A stretch of 64,000 bases of DNA, taken from assembly GCA_016722705.1 (NCBI GenBank), contig JADKGN010000005.1, positions 558,001-622,000 of the forward strand, given 5' to 3'. A model generated the notes under the pieces. The model saw only the letters and a list, made by a program, of their open reading frames with translations, made no database searches and had not been told where the DNA came from. Within the stretch, counting starts at the first letter, position 1, and every line of letters begins with the position of its first letter. Below, in pieces: positions 21,715 through 36,378 of this stretch. Position numbers and translations under genes: made by a program. The stretch comes from Candidatus Dechloromonas phosphoritropha (GTDB taxonomy: Bacteria > Pseudomonadota > Gammaproteobacteria > Burkholderiales > Rhodocyclaceae).

Positions 21715-22761
21715 TTACTTGGCGACCTTGCCCCACAGACGCAGACGAGAAACGCCACCGTCGGGGAAGATGTTGAAGCGGATATGGGTGATCGGACCGA
21801 GCTTGGCGACCTGTTCCTCGAAGCTATGCACGGCATCCATCTGCAACTTTTGCTCGGGCAGCAGGGCCGCCCAGAACATCGACTGTGTGGTCGCCGAACG
21901 GTCGGTGCCGCCGGTGACACGAGCCGCCTGGATCGAGCAGCGGTCCGGATAGTTGCCTTTGAAGAAGGCGGTATCGACTTCGATCTTCTCGACGACGCCC
22001 GGCGCACCGAGTTCGATGACGCACCAGTCGTTGCCCGGCTCACGGCGGCGGCGGGTTTCCCAGCCATCACCCATGTTGGCGCCACGCCCCGGCAGGAGCA
22101 GCGCGGTGACGGTGGAACCGAAACTAGCATCGTTCCAGGAAACCGGACGCCCACCATTTTCCAGTGCGATCAGGTCGACCAGTTGGCCGGCATCCGCATT
22201 TTCCAGGCCGCCCACCGGTTGACCGTAGACGCGCAGGCGGGCAATGCCGCCATCCGGATACATATTGACGCGCAGGTGCGTCCATACGGCATCGCCGGAA
22301 ACGGCGTCGACGATATGGTGGCTGCTCGGCCCGAGTGCGGTGGCCGGCAGGACTTCAGTCCATTTTGCCGCCGTGAGCGCCTCGACGTCATCAGTCGAAG
22401 AAACGCAGGCTTCGATGGAAACCGCCGGCGGGTAATTGCCGACGAAGTGGCTGGTATCAACGTCGAAACCGCGAATGCTGCCCTTGACGCCAAGCTTGAC
22501 GAGCGCCCAGTCGTGGCCGGCGGTGCGCTTGCGGCGCGACTCCCAGCCATCCATCCACTTGCCGTTGGTGTCGAATTTGCCCGGCACGAACTGAGCCGGT
22601 TCAGGGTTGAGCATGCGCGAGGCTTCGGCAAAGAAGTCGTCGGAGGCAGCAAGTGTCTTGGCGCCGAGGCGCAGGTTGGCGAGATCGACCGCACGCAACG
22701 CCCAATCGGGCAGATCGGCGGCAGGGGCGATGACGGTGGGTCCGGAAGCATGACTAGTCAT
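21715..22761 (-). CDS. alc: Allantoicase
   Basis: 348 residues from the ATG at 22761, which has an AGGAGA ribosome site. Two homologous allantoicase repeats are visible: DGWESRRKRTAGHDWALVKLG with PDGGIARLRVYG in the first half, and DGWETRRRREPGNDWCVIELG with PDGGVSRLRLWG in the second. It hydrolyses allantoate to ureidoglycolate and urea. It sits between puuE (26 bases upstream) and allA. Confidence 0.95.
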   Translation of the reverse strand: MTSHASGPTVIAPAADLPDWALRAVDLANLRLGAKTLAASDDFFAEASRMLNPEPAQFVPGKFDTNGKWMDGWESRRKRTAGHDWALVKLGVKGSIRGFDVDTSHFVGNYPPAVSIEACVSSTDDVEALTAAKWTEVLPATALGPSSHHIVDAVSGDAVWTHLRVNMYPDGGIARLRVYGQPVGGLENADAGQLVDLIALENGGRPVSWNDASFGSTVTALLLPGRGANMGDGWETRRRREPGNDWCVIELGAPGVVEKIEVDTAFFKGNYPDRCSIQAARVTGGTDRSATTQSMFWAALLPEQKLQMDAVHSFEEQVAKLGPITHIRFNIFPDGGVSRLRLWGKVAK

Positions 22762-22787
22762 GGTTTTCTCCTGAATATTGTTTTCGG

Positions 22788-23735
22788 TTAGAGGGTTGAG
22801 GCGGTTGAAGCGTCGTAAGGGTGGCGTTCGATCCAGTGGCGGGCGATGTCGACACGGCGACAAACCCAGACCCGGTCGTGTTTTTCAATGTAATCAAGAA
22901 AGCGTTGCAGGGCGCGGAAACGTCCTGGGCGGCCAAGCAGGCGGCAATGCATACCGATGCTCAACATCGCCGGCCGTTCCTCGCCTTCGGCGTACATGAC
23001 GTCGAAGGCATCGCGCAGATACTCGAAGAATTCGTCACCATGCGAAAAGCCTTGCGGCAGCGAAAACCGCATGTCGTTGGTGTCCAGCGTGTAAGGCACG
23101 ATCAGGTGTGGCGCGATCGTGCCGTCAGTTTTCTTGACGCTCGTCCACAACGGCAGGTCATCACCGTAATAGTCCGAGTCGTAGAGAAAGCCGCCGTGGT
23201 CAGCAACCAGGCGCCGGGTGTTCGGTGAGTCGCGACCGGTGTACCAGCCGAGCGGTTTTTCGCCGGTCAGGCGCTCGATAATTTCCATGCCGATGCGCAT
23301 GTGCTCGCGCTCGATGGCTTCGTCCATGCCTTGATAATGAATCCAGCGCCAGCCGTGGCAGGCGATTTCGTGACCGAGTTCCTTGAAGGCGGCAGTCAGT
23401 TCGGGGTGACGCTCAAGCGCCATCGACACACCGAAGATGGTCATCGGCAGGCCGCGCCGCTCGAATTCGCGCAGGATGCGCCAGACGCCAACCCGCGAAC
23501 CGTATTCGTAAACACCTTCCATCGACAGGTGGCGATCCGGAAAACTGGGCGGATTGAACAATTCGGAGAGGAACTGCTCGCTGCCGGCATCACCATGCAG
23601 CACGCAGTTTTCGCCACCTTCCTCGTAGTTGAGGACAAACTGCACGGCGATACGCGCCCGGCCCGGCCAGTCGGCAAACGGCGGATTCTTGCCGTAGCCG
23701 ATCAGGTCACGCGGGTAATTGGCGGGGGTATTCAT
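22788..23735 (-). CDS. puuE: Allantoinase, polysaccharide-deacetylase (PuuE) type
   Basis: 315 residues beginning MNTPANYPRDLIGYGKNPP. This is a NodB-like fold: RIAVQFVLNYEEGGENCVLHGD, EIACHGWRWIHYQGM, GWYTGRDSPNTRRL and FLYDSDYYGDDLPLW. PuuE converts allantoin to allantoate and is unrelated to the metal-dependent amidohydrolase AllB. The ATG at 23735 with AGGAGA upstream is preferred to one at 23771. It lies between uraD and alc in the operon. Confidence 0.95.
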   Translation of the reverse strand: MNTPANYPRDLIGYGKNPPFADWPGRARIAVQFVLNYEEGGENCVLHGDAGSEQFLSELFNPPSFPDRHLSMEGVYEYGSRVGVWRILREFERRGLPMTIFGVSMALERHPELTAAFKELGHEIACHGWRWIHYQGMDEAIEREHMRIGMEIIERLTGEKPLGWYTGRDSPNTRRLVADHGGFLYDSDYYGDDLPLWTSVKKTDGTIAPHLIVPYTLDTNDMRFSLPQGFSHGDEFFEYLRDAFDVMYAEGEERPAMLSIGMHCRLLGRPGRFRALQRFLDYIEKHDRVWVCRRVDIARHWIERHPYDASTASTL

Positions 23736-23771
23736 GCGATTTCTCCTGTTTTTTGCCGTTGACCGTAGCAA

Positions 23772-24296
23772 TCAGCCGAGCATTGCATCAAGACGGAAGC
23801 GAGCGATTTTGCCAATCTCGCGCAGGCAGGCCTGGAACTCGGTGGCCCGGTCGTTAAGCAGACGGGCATCGACGCCATCCATGATCTGGTAGCGACCCAG
23901 CCCCTTGACGGCGATCACGAACGGAAAACCGAAACGCGCCCGGTAAGCGGCGTTGAGATCGCGCAGGCGCTGCAGCTCTTCCTTGGTGCACTGGTCGAGG
24001 CCGGCACCGCGCTGCTCAGAAGTCGAGGCATCGGTCAGCGTACCATCGGCGGCCTCCTTACCAGCCAGCTCCGGGTGAGCGCAGATCAGGCCGAGTTGCT
24101 CGTCGGGCGTCGCGGCATCCAATACTTTCAGCATCGCAGCATGGAGTTGGCCGACATCAGCAAAAGGACGCGCTGACCAAGCCCGCTCGGGAATCCACGG
24201 CGAGTGCTCGAAGATATCGGCCAAGCGGCTGACAAACTCGGCTTGCGGCAAGGCGGACAGTTCAGCCAGCGGAGTAGAACAAGTTGCTGCAGTCAT
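23772..24296 (-). CDS. uraD: OHCU decarboxylase
   Basis: 174 residues: FVSRLADIFEHSPWIPERAWSARPF, ICAHPELAGKEA (with the catalytic histidine of HPELA), SEQRGAGLDQCTKEE and LNAAYRARFGFPFVIAVKG. This is the usual UraD arrangement. It decarboxylates 2-oxo-4-hydroxy-4-carboxy-5-ureidoimidazoline to S-allantoin. The gene follows puuD after 15 bases. Confidence 0.95.
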   Translation of the reverse strand: MTAATCSTPLAELSALPQAEFVSRLADIFEHSPWIPERAWSARPFADVGQLHAAMLKVLDAATPDEQLGLICAHPELAGKEAADGTLTDASTSEQRGAGLDQCTKEELQRLRDLNAAYRARFGFPFVIAVKGLGRYQIMDGVDARLLNDRATEFQACLREIGKIARFRLDAMLG

Positions 24297-24311
24297 TTCG
24301 GTTTCCTTCGT

Positions 24312-25505
24312 TCAATCGGTCAGGCGGGCGCCCTGGGCAGCCCAGACGAGGATCAGATTGCGTTCTTCGTCGGTCATGCCGGTCAGGTTGCCCAGCGGCA
24401 TGTAGCCGCTGGTCACGGTTTCCTTGATCTTGGCGATATGTTGGCCGATTTGCGTGGCGTTCTCCAGCATCACACCCTTCGGGGGCTGGACGAAGCCTTC
24501 GCGGGTCGGCTGGGCGGCGTGACAGGACACACAGCGCTGGTCGATCACCTGCTTGGCTTCGGCAAAGGTAATCTTCTTGCCACCGGTATCGATGCCCTTC
24601 GGAGCCATCAGCACGATCAGGGCAACAATCAGCGCGGCACCAGCTGCCGGCAGCCACCATTTCTGCTGCCCACGATGGCGCAGCACGAAGAACTGACGGA
24701 TCAGCACACCAGCCAGCATCAGCACAGCCAGTACCAGCCAGCCGTTGGCATTGCCGTAGGTCATCGGGTAATGGTTGCTGATCATGATGATCAACACCGG
24801 CAAGGTAAAGTAGGTGTTATGCACCGAACGCTGCTTGCCGATGATGCCGGGCATGCTATCGACTGGCTGGCCGGCGCGAATCTGCTCCACCATCCGCTTC
24901 TGGCCGGGAATGATGTGGAAGAAGACGTTCGCCGACATCATCGTGCCGAGCATGGCGCCGACATGGATGTAGGCGCCGCGGGCCGAGAAAATGTGGAACA
25001 GCGCGTAGTTGCAGATCATCACGAAGACGAAGACGATTCCTGCCAGCAGGCCATCGCGACCGACCAGATTGCGGCACAACGTGTCGTAAACCAGCCAGCC
25101 AACAGTCAGGAAAGCAACCGCAATACCAACTGCAGCCGCCGGTGTCAGGTCCATGACCCGGGCGTCGATCAGTGTGTTCGAGGCGCCGATCCAGTACACC
25201 ACGGCCAGCAGGCTCATGCCGGACAACCACGTGGAATAGGCCTCCCACTTCGACCAGTGCAGGTCGTTGCTCAGCGGTTCGCCCTTGGGGCCGGTCGGGA
25301 ATTTCTGGCTGCAATAAAACCCGCCGCCATGCACCGCCCACAATTCGCCGAACACGCCGCGCTTGGCATCTTCCGGCTTTTTGGGCGCCTTCAGCGAGTT
25401 GTCGAGCATCACGAAATAAAACGAGGCACCGATCCAGGCGATGCCGGCGATCAAATGGAACCAACGCAGCAGCAGGTTGGCCCAGTCAAGCAGATATGCT
25501 TCCAT
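24312..25505 (-). CDS. puuD: Membrane cytochrome-c-type urate oxidase
   Basis: 397 residues. The N-terminal 300 residues form about eight membrane helices (LLLRWFHLIAGIAWIGASFYFVML at the start; FELWAVHGGGFY-like segment GELWAVHGGGFYCSQKF), the PuuD/DUF989 domain that oxidises urate to 5-hydroxyisourate. The C-terminal cytochrome c domain has CVSCH at 325-329 and a likely axial methionine in GYMPLGN (about 369), so electrons pass to the respiratory chain rather than to peroxide. It lies between uraH and uraD. Confidence 0.94.
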   Translation of the reverse strand: MEAYLLDWANLLLRWFHLIAGIAWIGASFYFVMLDNSLKAPKKPEDAKRGVFGELWAVHGGGFYCSQKFPTGPKGEPLSNDLHWSKWEAYSTWLSGMSLLAVVYWIGASNTLIDARVMDLTPAAAVGIAVAFLTVGWLVYDTLCRNLVGRDGLLAGIVFVFVMICNYALFHIFSARGAYIHVGAMLGTMMSANVFFHIIPGQKRMVEQIRAGQPVDSMPGIIGKQRSVHNTYFTLPVLIIMISNHYPMTYGNANGWLVLAVLMLAGVLIRQFFVLRHRGQQKWWLPAAGAALIVALIVLMAPKGIDTGGKKITFAEAKQVIDQRCVSCHAAQPTREGFVQPPKGVMLENATQIGQHIAKIKETVTSGYMPLGNLTGMTDEERNLILVWAAQGARLTD

Positions 25506-25546
25506 GTCTGTTCTCTCCTTTTGGGGTTGTCAGGCTAGAGGCGCGC

Positions 25547-25897
25547 TTAGCTGCCGCGGTAGGTGGAGTAACTCCACGGCGAGACAAGCAGCGGTACGTG
25601 GTAATGCAATGACGGGTCGGCAATGCCGAAACGCAGCACGACTTCATCGACGAACAGCGGCTCGGGCAGCGGTTGGCCGAGCGCACGGAAGTAATCACCG
25701 GCGGCAAATACCAGTTCATACTTGCCGGCGACAAGTGCCTCGCCCTCAAGCAGCGGTTTGTCGCAGCGGCCATCGTCGTTGGTTTGCGTGCGCAGTATCT
25801 CCTCGCGCTCGCCAGCGATGCGGTACAAGCGCAGCGCAATCCCCTCGCCGGGCTTGCCGTTGGCCGTATCTAGTACATGCGTTGTAAGTTTGCCCAT
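25547..25897 (-). CDS. uraH: 5-hydroxyisourate hydrolase (transthyretin-like)
   Basis: 116 residues beginning MGKLTTHVLDTANGKPG and ending in the diagnostic YRGS, with FRIAD-like FGIADPSLHYHVPLLVSPWSYSTYRGS. It hydrolyses 5-hydroxyisourate to OHCU. It is the first gene of the minus-strand urate operon, 41 bases upstream of puuD and divergent from the LysR gene at 26048. Confidence 0.95.
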   Translation of the reverse strand: MGKLTTHVLDTANGKPGEGIALRLYRIAGEREEILRTQTNDDGRCDKPLLEGEALVAGKYELVFAAGDYFRALGQPLPEPLFVDEVVLRFGIADPSLHYHVPLLVSPWSYSTYRGS

Positions 25898-26047
25898 GAA
25901 TTTGTCTCCTTGTAGTGTGTTTTGATGTCTTGCAGTCTAAGACCGCTTAACGCCTGTCAGAACCTTGATAACCTTATAAGCGATATACAGAAATCGTTAT
26001 TTTGCTTGCGGCCCACATTCACAAAATGAGTCAAAGGAGACAACGCA
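25898..26047. promoter_or_regulatory. Divergent promoter region, urate operon versus LysR regulator
   Basis: A 150-bp gap between uraH and a LysR gene. At about 25975-26000 there is an imperfect inverted repeat (ATAAGCGAT, spacer, ATCGTTAT) in an AT-rich stretch, a plausible LysR-type operator overlapping both promoters. The repeat is visible in the sequence; its use by this regulator is inferred. Confidence 0.5.
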
Positions 26048-26995
26048 ATGACTATTCGACGAGACGATCAAGCATTGGACAGTTACTTGCTACGGGTCTT
26101 TTCCCTGGTGGTTAGCGAACGCAGCGTTTCTCGTGTCGCCTTGCGCATGAAACAATCCCAGCCGGCGATCAGTGCCGCCCTGAGAAAGCTGCGGGACATA
26201 TTCGGCGACCCCTTACTCGTCCGCGAGAAAGGCGGCATGGTTCCCACCGAACGCGCACTTTTCCTGCTCTCACATGCCAAAATTGCGCTCGCTGAAATTG
26301 ACCAGATGGTCCAGGCACCCGAAAATTTCGATCCGCAAGCCAGCAAGCTGACCTTTCGGATAGGCGCCCCGGACTATATCGCGCCTGCCTTCATGGCCAA
26401 CGTGGTCGAAAGTTTCCGGCGCAAAGCTCCGGTGGCCCGCCTGGTCATTCACTCGCTCGGCCCCGATTTCGATTTCGAGCGCTCGCTGGCCGAAGGCGAA
26501 CTCGACATAGTCCTCGGCAACTGGGCGGAACCGCCGCCCCGCATGCACCTGTCGATGCTGCTTGAAGATCGGATCGTCTGCCTGGTCAATGCCCGCCATC
26601 CTCTCGTCACCAAGGGCATGACCCCAGAAAGTTATGCCAAGGGTGTGCACATCGTGCCGCTGCCCTATTCGTTCAGTCAGCGCGGCGTCATCGACTGCGC
26701 ACTCGCGACGCTACGCATTACCCGCGAAGAATGCGTCACGTTCCAGTCATTTACGATGGTCCCTTACCTGCTACAGCACACCGACCTGATCTTCACGACC
26801 ACGCTGCACTTTGCCCGCTTCTATGCGGACATCCTGCAACTGGCCATCCTGCCGGCGCCGATCGACTTTCCGCCGATGCGTTTCTATCAACTGTGGCACG
26901 AAAGAAATCACAAATCGCCCGCGCATCGCTGGCTACGCAGCATCTTCGCTGAATGCGGCCAGAAAATGACTGATAACTACCCGACGGAAAAATAA
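26048..26995 (+). CDS. LysR-family regulator, likely of the urate operon
   Basis: 315 residues. The HTH is near residues 10-70 (LRVFSLVVSERSVSRVALRMKQSQPAISAALRKLRDIFGDPLLVREKGGMVPTE), and the effector domain follows from about 95 (LTFRIGAPDYIAPAFMANVVESF). The domain style resembles NodD/LinR-type LysR proteins. It is divergent from uraH and preceded by AAAGGAGA. The inducer may be urate or an intermediate; this is inferred from position. Confidence 0.9.
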   Translation: MTIRRDDQALDSYLLRVFSLVVSERSVSRVALRMKQSQPAISAALRKLRDIFGDPLLVREKGGMVPTERALFLLSHAKIALAEIDQMVQAPENFDPQASKLTFRIGAPDYIAPAFMANVVESFRRKAPVARLVIHSLGPDFDFERSLAEGELDIVLGNWAEPPPRMHLSMLLEDRIVCLVNARHPLVTKGMTPESYAKGVHIVPLPYSFSQRGVIDCALATLRITREECVTFQSFTMVPYLLQHTDLIFTTTLHFARFYADILQLAILPAPIDFPPMRFYQLWHERNHKSPAHRWLRSIFAECGQKMTDNYPTEK

Positions 26996-26996
26996 A

Positions 26997-27016
26997 AGGC
27001 TCCCCGTCGGGAGCCT
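26997..27016 (-). terminator. Rho-independent terminator of the usp gene
   Basis: Perfect 8-bp stem AGGCTCCC/GGGAGCCT with a 4-base loop. On the minus strand it is followed by a T-rich run (TTTTATTTTT), so it terminates transcription of the usp gene, whose stop is at 27042. The T-run overlaps the end of the convergent LysR gene. Confidence 0.85.
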
Positions 27017-27041
27017 CTCGCCAGCGACGAACCAGTTCGGG

Positions 27042-27515
27042 TTAGCGATCGATCGGAACCAGAATCACGGGAACATCCGTCTTCATGGTTACCTTGTGCG
27101 CAACCGAGCCTAGGATGAACTCGCCAATCGATGTATGACCACGCGACCCCATCACGATCACATCGGCCACGACATGCTTGGCCATATCCAGAATGCGTCG
27201 CGCCGCGTCACCTTCCACTGCGCGCACACTGACCAGAACGTCGTGAACCGCCATTTCCGGATGCGCTTCGGCAAAGTCGTTGATGCGCTTGCGCAATAAC
27301 TCCTCATCCTGGTTGTGCCCGGCGGCCTTGATCTCGTCGAATTTTTCTTCGGTAATGAACGACATGTAGGGCAGGCTGGTGGCCGGCAGCGACACGGTCA
27401 TTGCGTGCAGTTTGGCGCCGAATTTCTGGGCCAAACCGACTGCATGCATGAAAACAGCGGGCGAACGAGGCGAAAGGTCTGATGCGTACAGAATGGATTT
27501 GAGTTCATACGACAT
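27042..27515 (-). CDS. Universal stress protein, UspA family
   Basis: 157 residues from the ATG at 27515, which has a strong AAGGAGCAGGAT site. ELKSILYASDLSPRSPAVFMHAVGLAQ starts the domain. The nucleotide-binding signature VIVMGSRGHTSIGEFILGSVAHKVTMKTDVPVILV (G-2x-G-9x-G-S/T type) is near the C-terminus, so this is an ATP-binding-type single Usp domain. A good terminator follows. The role is stress survival; the partner is not known. Confidence 0.9.
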   Translation of the reverse strand: MSYELKSILYASDLSPRSPAVFMHAVGLAQKFGAKLHAMTVSLPATSLPYMSFITEEKFDEIKAAGHNQDEELLRKRINDFAEAHPEMAVHDVLVSVRAVEGDAARRILDMAKHVVADVIVMGSRGHTSIGEFILGSVAHKVTMKTDVPVILVPIDR

Positions 27516-27867
27516 ATCCTGCTCCTTGGAAAGTTTGAAATTCGCATTAAGTCTAAAAGGAGAAAAAATTTCAAAACACAACAAATCAAATACGCGTTAT
27601 TCAAATATTCATATATTGTGATTTGGCAACTTGTTAAAAAAAGCGCGCTTCCTCGACTTCTGAGCAATCCACAGCGAGCACCACACGACGCTGGTTCTCG
27701 CGCTGCGTGCCGCCAGGGCCGATGATCCAAAGATTATGGCTGAACTACTGGTCAGTGAGCCTGCCATTTCTCGGGATGAGGTGGATACGCATTCTCGGTG
27801 AGAAGAAGACGACCGCTTGCCCAGTCGCCCCATTTCTCGATTTTCCCGGTCGACCGCGACTGGTGGG
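27516..27867. other. Intergenic region upstream of usp
   Basis: 352 bases. The part next to usp is AT-rich (27.53-27.65 kb) and probably holds its promoter. The rest contains an unstarted 45-codon open frame on the plus strand and a 90-codon frame on the minus strand, neither with a ribosome site or recognisable motif. I call no gene here. Confidence 0.4.
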
Positions 27868-33048
<5,181 letters not shown>

Positions 33049-33216
33049 TGACTGACCGGAGCTTATGCAAGAGAACTGATTTGACCATGCGCCGGGTCGG
33101 CGAACAACGGGGGATGGCAGCGGAATTGCCCGATTTCCGCGGTCGACCGCACTAATTGGCCAGGAAGGCCTCTTTATTCTTCGCGTTGCTGGAAGTCGGA
33201 CGAACCGGCGCTCCGG

Positions 33217-35166
33217 CTAAACGTCGGCCTCGACCAGTCCGCCGTCCTTCTCCATCCAGGCTCGGCGGCCGGCGGCTTCGCCCTTGCCCATGAGCAGCGT
33301 GAAGGTCTTTTTCATTTCGGCGATGGTCGCGCGGCTGGCCTGGAAGGGCACCAGTCGGCGGGTGTCGGGGCAGAGCGTGGTTTCCCAGAGCTGATCCGGG
33401 TTCATTTCGCCGAGGCCCTTGAAGCGGGAAACGGTGATCTTGTTTTCGGAAATGCCTTCGTCGCGCAGCTTGACCAGCGTCCGTTCCTTTTCCGCTTCGT
33501 CCAGGCAATAGACCTTGCGCGTATGGCCGCGCGCCTCGACGTCGACGCGAAATAGCGGCGGTTGGGCGACGTGGATGTGGCCGCGCTCAATCAGCGCCGG
33601 AAAGTGCTTGAGGAACAGCGTGAACAGCAGCACCTGGATGTGGCTGCCATCGACGTCGGCGTCGGACATCACAATGATGCGGCCGTAGCGCAGCCCGGAA
33701 ACATCGATGCTGTCGATTTGCTCGATACCGTGCGGATCGACGCCAATGGCCACCGAAATATCATGAACTTCGTTGTTCTTGAACAACTGGTCGCGGTCGA
33801 CTTCCCAGGTGTTGAGCACCTTGCCGCGTAGTGGCAGCACCGCCTGGGTTTCCTTGTCGCGGCCCTGCTTGGCCGAGCCGCCGGCGGAATCGCCCTCGAC
33901 CAGGAAGACTTCGTTGCGCGTGATGTCGTCGGATTCACAGTCGGTCAGCTTGCCGGGCAGGGTGGCGATACCGGAAGATTTCTTCTTTTCGACCTTCTGT
34001 GTCGATTTCATGCGGTTCTGCGCCGACTTGACCGCAAGTTCGGCGATCTTCCTGCCAAAATCGGCGTGGCTGTTGAGCCAAAGCTCGAACGGGTCGCGCA
34101 CCATCTGTGAAACCAGCTTGTAGCTGTCGCGGCTGGTCAGTTTTTCCTTGGTCTGGCCCTGAAATTGCGGGTCAAGGACCTTGGCGGAAAGCAGGAAGGT
34201 CATGCGGCCGCAGACGTCGTCCTGCGCCAGCTTGACCTTGGCCGGCAGGATGGCGTGATGGTCGGCGAAGGTCTTGACCGCCTCGAAGACGCCGGCCTTC
34301 AGTCCGGCTTCGTGGGTGCCGCCATCGAGCGTCGGGATCAGGTTGACGTAGCTTTCCGGCTTGCCGCCACCTTCCTCGAACCAGGCGAGCGCCCAGGTGG
34401 CGCCCTCGCCGACGGCGAAGCCGTTTTCGCATTCGATGTACTTCTCGCCGACGAAGATCGGCGCTACCGGCTGGCCGACCATCAGTTCGGCTAGGTAGTC
34501 GGTCATGCCGTTGCGGTAGCACCAGCTTTTCGGCGTTTCGCCCTCGATTTCGAGGTCGACCGTGACATTCGGCATCAGCACTGCCTTGGAGCGCAAGACG
34601 TGCTCCAGATGCGGCAAATTGATCTTTGGCGAATCGAAGTATTTAGGGTCAGGCCGGATGCGCACCGTGGTTCCGGTCGTGCGCGGCCCGCAGTCGCCGA
34701 TGCGACGCAGCGGCTCAATGACTAAGCCAGCGCTAAATGCCATGTGATAGACGCCGCCACCACGCCTGATTTCCACCTCCAGCCGGGTAGACAGCGCGTT
34801 GGTGACCGAAACGCCGACGCCGTGCAGGCCGCCCGAGAAGCGGTAGGCGTTGCCGGCGTCCGTCTTGTTGAACTTGCCGCCGGCGTGCAGCTTGCAGAAG
34901 ACCAGCTCGACCGCCGGCCGGCCTTCCTCGGGGTGAATCTCGACCGGAATGCCGCGGCCGTTGTCGGAGACCTCGATCACGCCGTCAGAGCGAACCAGCA
35001 CGCCGATCCGCTTGGCGTAGCCGGCCAGCGCTTCGTCGGCGGAATTGTCGATGACTTCCTGGATGATGTGCGTCGGGCAGGTCGTGCGGGTGTACATGCC
35101 CGGGCGTTCCTTGACGGGTTCGAGATCCTTCAGGACACGGATTGAGGAGGCGGAATATTCGGACAT
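33217..35166 (-). CDS. parE: DNA topoisomerase IV subunit B
   Basis: 649 residues from the ATG at 35166 (MSEYSASSIRVLKDLEPVKERPGMYT). The GHKL ATPase has EVIDNSADEALAG, DNGRGIPVEIH and GGLHGVGVSVTNALS; the TOPRIM segment has VEGDSAGGSAKQGRDKETQAVLPLRGKVLN and MSDADVDG. Its length fits ParE rather than GyrB (about 800). ParE forms topoisomerase IV with ParC and decatenates chromosomes. No parC is adjacent here: upstream is an esterase gene and downstream the fusion helicase. Confidence 0.94.
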   Translation of the reverse strand: MSEYSASSIRVLKDLEPVKERPGMYTRTTCPTHIIQEVIDNSADEALAGYAKRIGVLVRSDGVIEVSDNGRGIPVEIHPEEGRPAVELVFCKLHAGGKFNKTDAGNAYRFSGGLHGVGVSVTNALSTRLEVEIRRGGGVYHMAFSAGLVIEPLRRIGDCGPRTTGTTVRIRPDPKYFDSPKINLPHLEHVLRSKAVLMPNVTVDLEIEGETPKSWCYRNGMTDYLAELMVGQPVAPIFVGEKYIECENGFAVGEGATWALAWFEEGGGKPESYVNLIPTLDGGTHEAGLKAGVFEAVKTFADHHAILPAKVKLAQDDVCGRMTFLLSAKVLDPQFQGQTKEKLTSRDSYKLVSQMVRDPFELWLNSHADFGRKIAELAVKSAQNRMKSTQKVEKKKSSGIATLPGKLTDCESDDITRNEVFLVEGDSAGGSAKQGRDKETQAVLPLRGKVLNTWEVDRDQLFKNNEVHDISVAIGVDPHGIEQIDSIDVSGLRYGRIIVMSDADVDGSHIQVLLFTLFLKHFPALIERGHIHVAQPPLFRVDVEARGHTRKVYCLDEAEKERTLVKLRDEGISENKITVSRFKGLGEMNPDQLWETTLCPDTRRLVPFQASRATIAEMKKTFTLLMGKGEAAGRRAWMEKDGGLVEADV

Positions 35167-35208
35167 GGGCTCTGAAAATGACGCAAAAAAGGCGGTCGAC
35201 CGCTGCAA

Positions 35209-36285
35209 TCAGCGGTTGCCGGCGGATTGTACCGGTTGCGGCGGCATTCCCAATGCGCCGATCATCGCGCGGACGGCGCGCATCTGGGCGCCGTCGCGGG
35301 TATGGTAGCCGGCGCCGGTATATCCCCACCAGTCCCAGCAGCCTTTCGGGTTGAACTGCCAGCGCAAGGAGCCGAAGGCGAGGCCGTGGCGACGCACCGT
35401 TTGCGGGTAAAGCACGACGATCCGATTGCTCGCCGACCAGCCGTTGTAGCCGGCGCCCTCGACGAAACGGCGGCCGATATCGCCGGCGTTCTGCTGACAG
35501 CCGTGGAAAGCCACATGAATTTTGCAGCCGCCGCTGCGGCAGTTGGCAGGGACGAAGGCATAACCCTCGTTGGCCAGGCTGGCGTCGACGGCCCGGCCAC
35601 TGACGAAGGGGCGCTGATCGAAGGCGATGACTTCGCCGGCCGGCTGGCCGGTGGGCGGCTGTAGCGTGCCGAGCAGGTGCGCCAGCAGCTTACCGGCGGC
35701 ATCGATGTCCTGGCAACGATTGATGAACGGCGACTCGGTAGTTGAACAGGCGTTGGCCTGCGGATCGGCGATCGAGAGCATGGCGTGCCCGGCCTCCGGC
35801 ACCTTGACGAAGCTGATGGCGTCGGCAGGCAGTGTGGCGCGGTAGAAGGCATCGAGCGCATCCATCACCGGCGCTAGCACGGTCCGGTCGTTGCCGCCGG
35901 CCAGCAGCCAGACGCGGTCGTCCTGCAGATTTCTGGGTGGGTCGATGCGGCCCGCTTCAGCCAGCTTTTTAACAGTCTTCAGCGTCTCGTCGGGCGTCGG
36001 CGGCTGATCCTTGCCGGAAGACGCCATGCAGTTCCTCAACGCCCGACGCAGCGAACCCTCGGCGCAGTAGTATGGCCCACCGGCCACGACGCCGGCGCCG
36101 CGGACGATGCCCGAATAGGCAACCTGGAACTGCACGGCCATGTAGGCCCCGGAAGAAATGCCGGATACGGTCACGTCGTCGATGTTCGCGGCCAGCCCTG
36201 GCAGCGGCTGGGCAGCGCCGGTGCCAAGCGAGATGAGCAGCAGCGAGAGGGCGCAGGACTCTTGCAGGCGTGCGGGAATTTTCAT
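35209..36285 (-). CDS. Secreted poly(3-hydroxybutyrate) depolymerase-like esterase
   Basis: 358 residues with a signal peptide (ALSLLLISLGTGAAQPLPG, cleavage near residue 25). It is an alpha/beta hydrolase with the nucleophile motif VSGISSGAYMAVQF (G-x-S-x-G) and a conserved C-terminal part (HVAFHGCQQNAGDIG, SNRIVVLYPQTV, GCWDWWGYTGAGYHTRDGAQM) as in extracellular PHB depolymerases. It probably degrades exogenous PHB or a related polyester. It lies 43 bases upstream of parE on the same strand; no functional link is apparent. Confidence 0.85.
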   Translation of the reverse strand: MKIPARLQESCALSLLLISLGTGAAQPLPGLAANIDDVTVSGISSGAYMAVQFQVAYSGIVRGAGVVAGGPYYCAEGSLRRALRNCMASSGKDQPPTPDETLKTVKKLAEAGRIDPPRNLQDDRVWLLAGGNDRTVLAPVMDALDAFYRATLPADAISFVKVPEAGHAMLSIADPQANACSTTESPFINRCQDIDAAGKLLAHLLGTLQPPTGQPAGEVIAFDQRPFVSGRAVDASLANEGYAFVPANCRSGGCKIHVAFHGCQQNAGDIGRRFVEGAGYNGWSASNRIVVLYPQTVRRHGLAFGSLRWQFNPKGCWDWWGYTGAGYHTRDGAQMRAVRAMIGALGMPPQPVQSAGNR

Positions 36286-36378
36286 GTCACAAGGATTCCG
36301 ATTGGTTACCGGGCGAGCGCCAACGGAAAGGGGCCGGCGAAACCGACCCCTTCGAACACACCGTCGATAGCGCGGGTT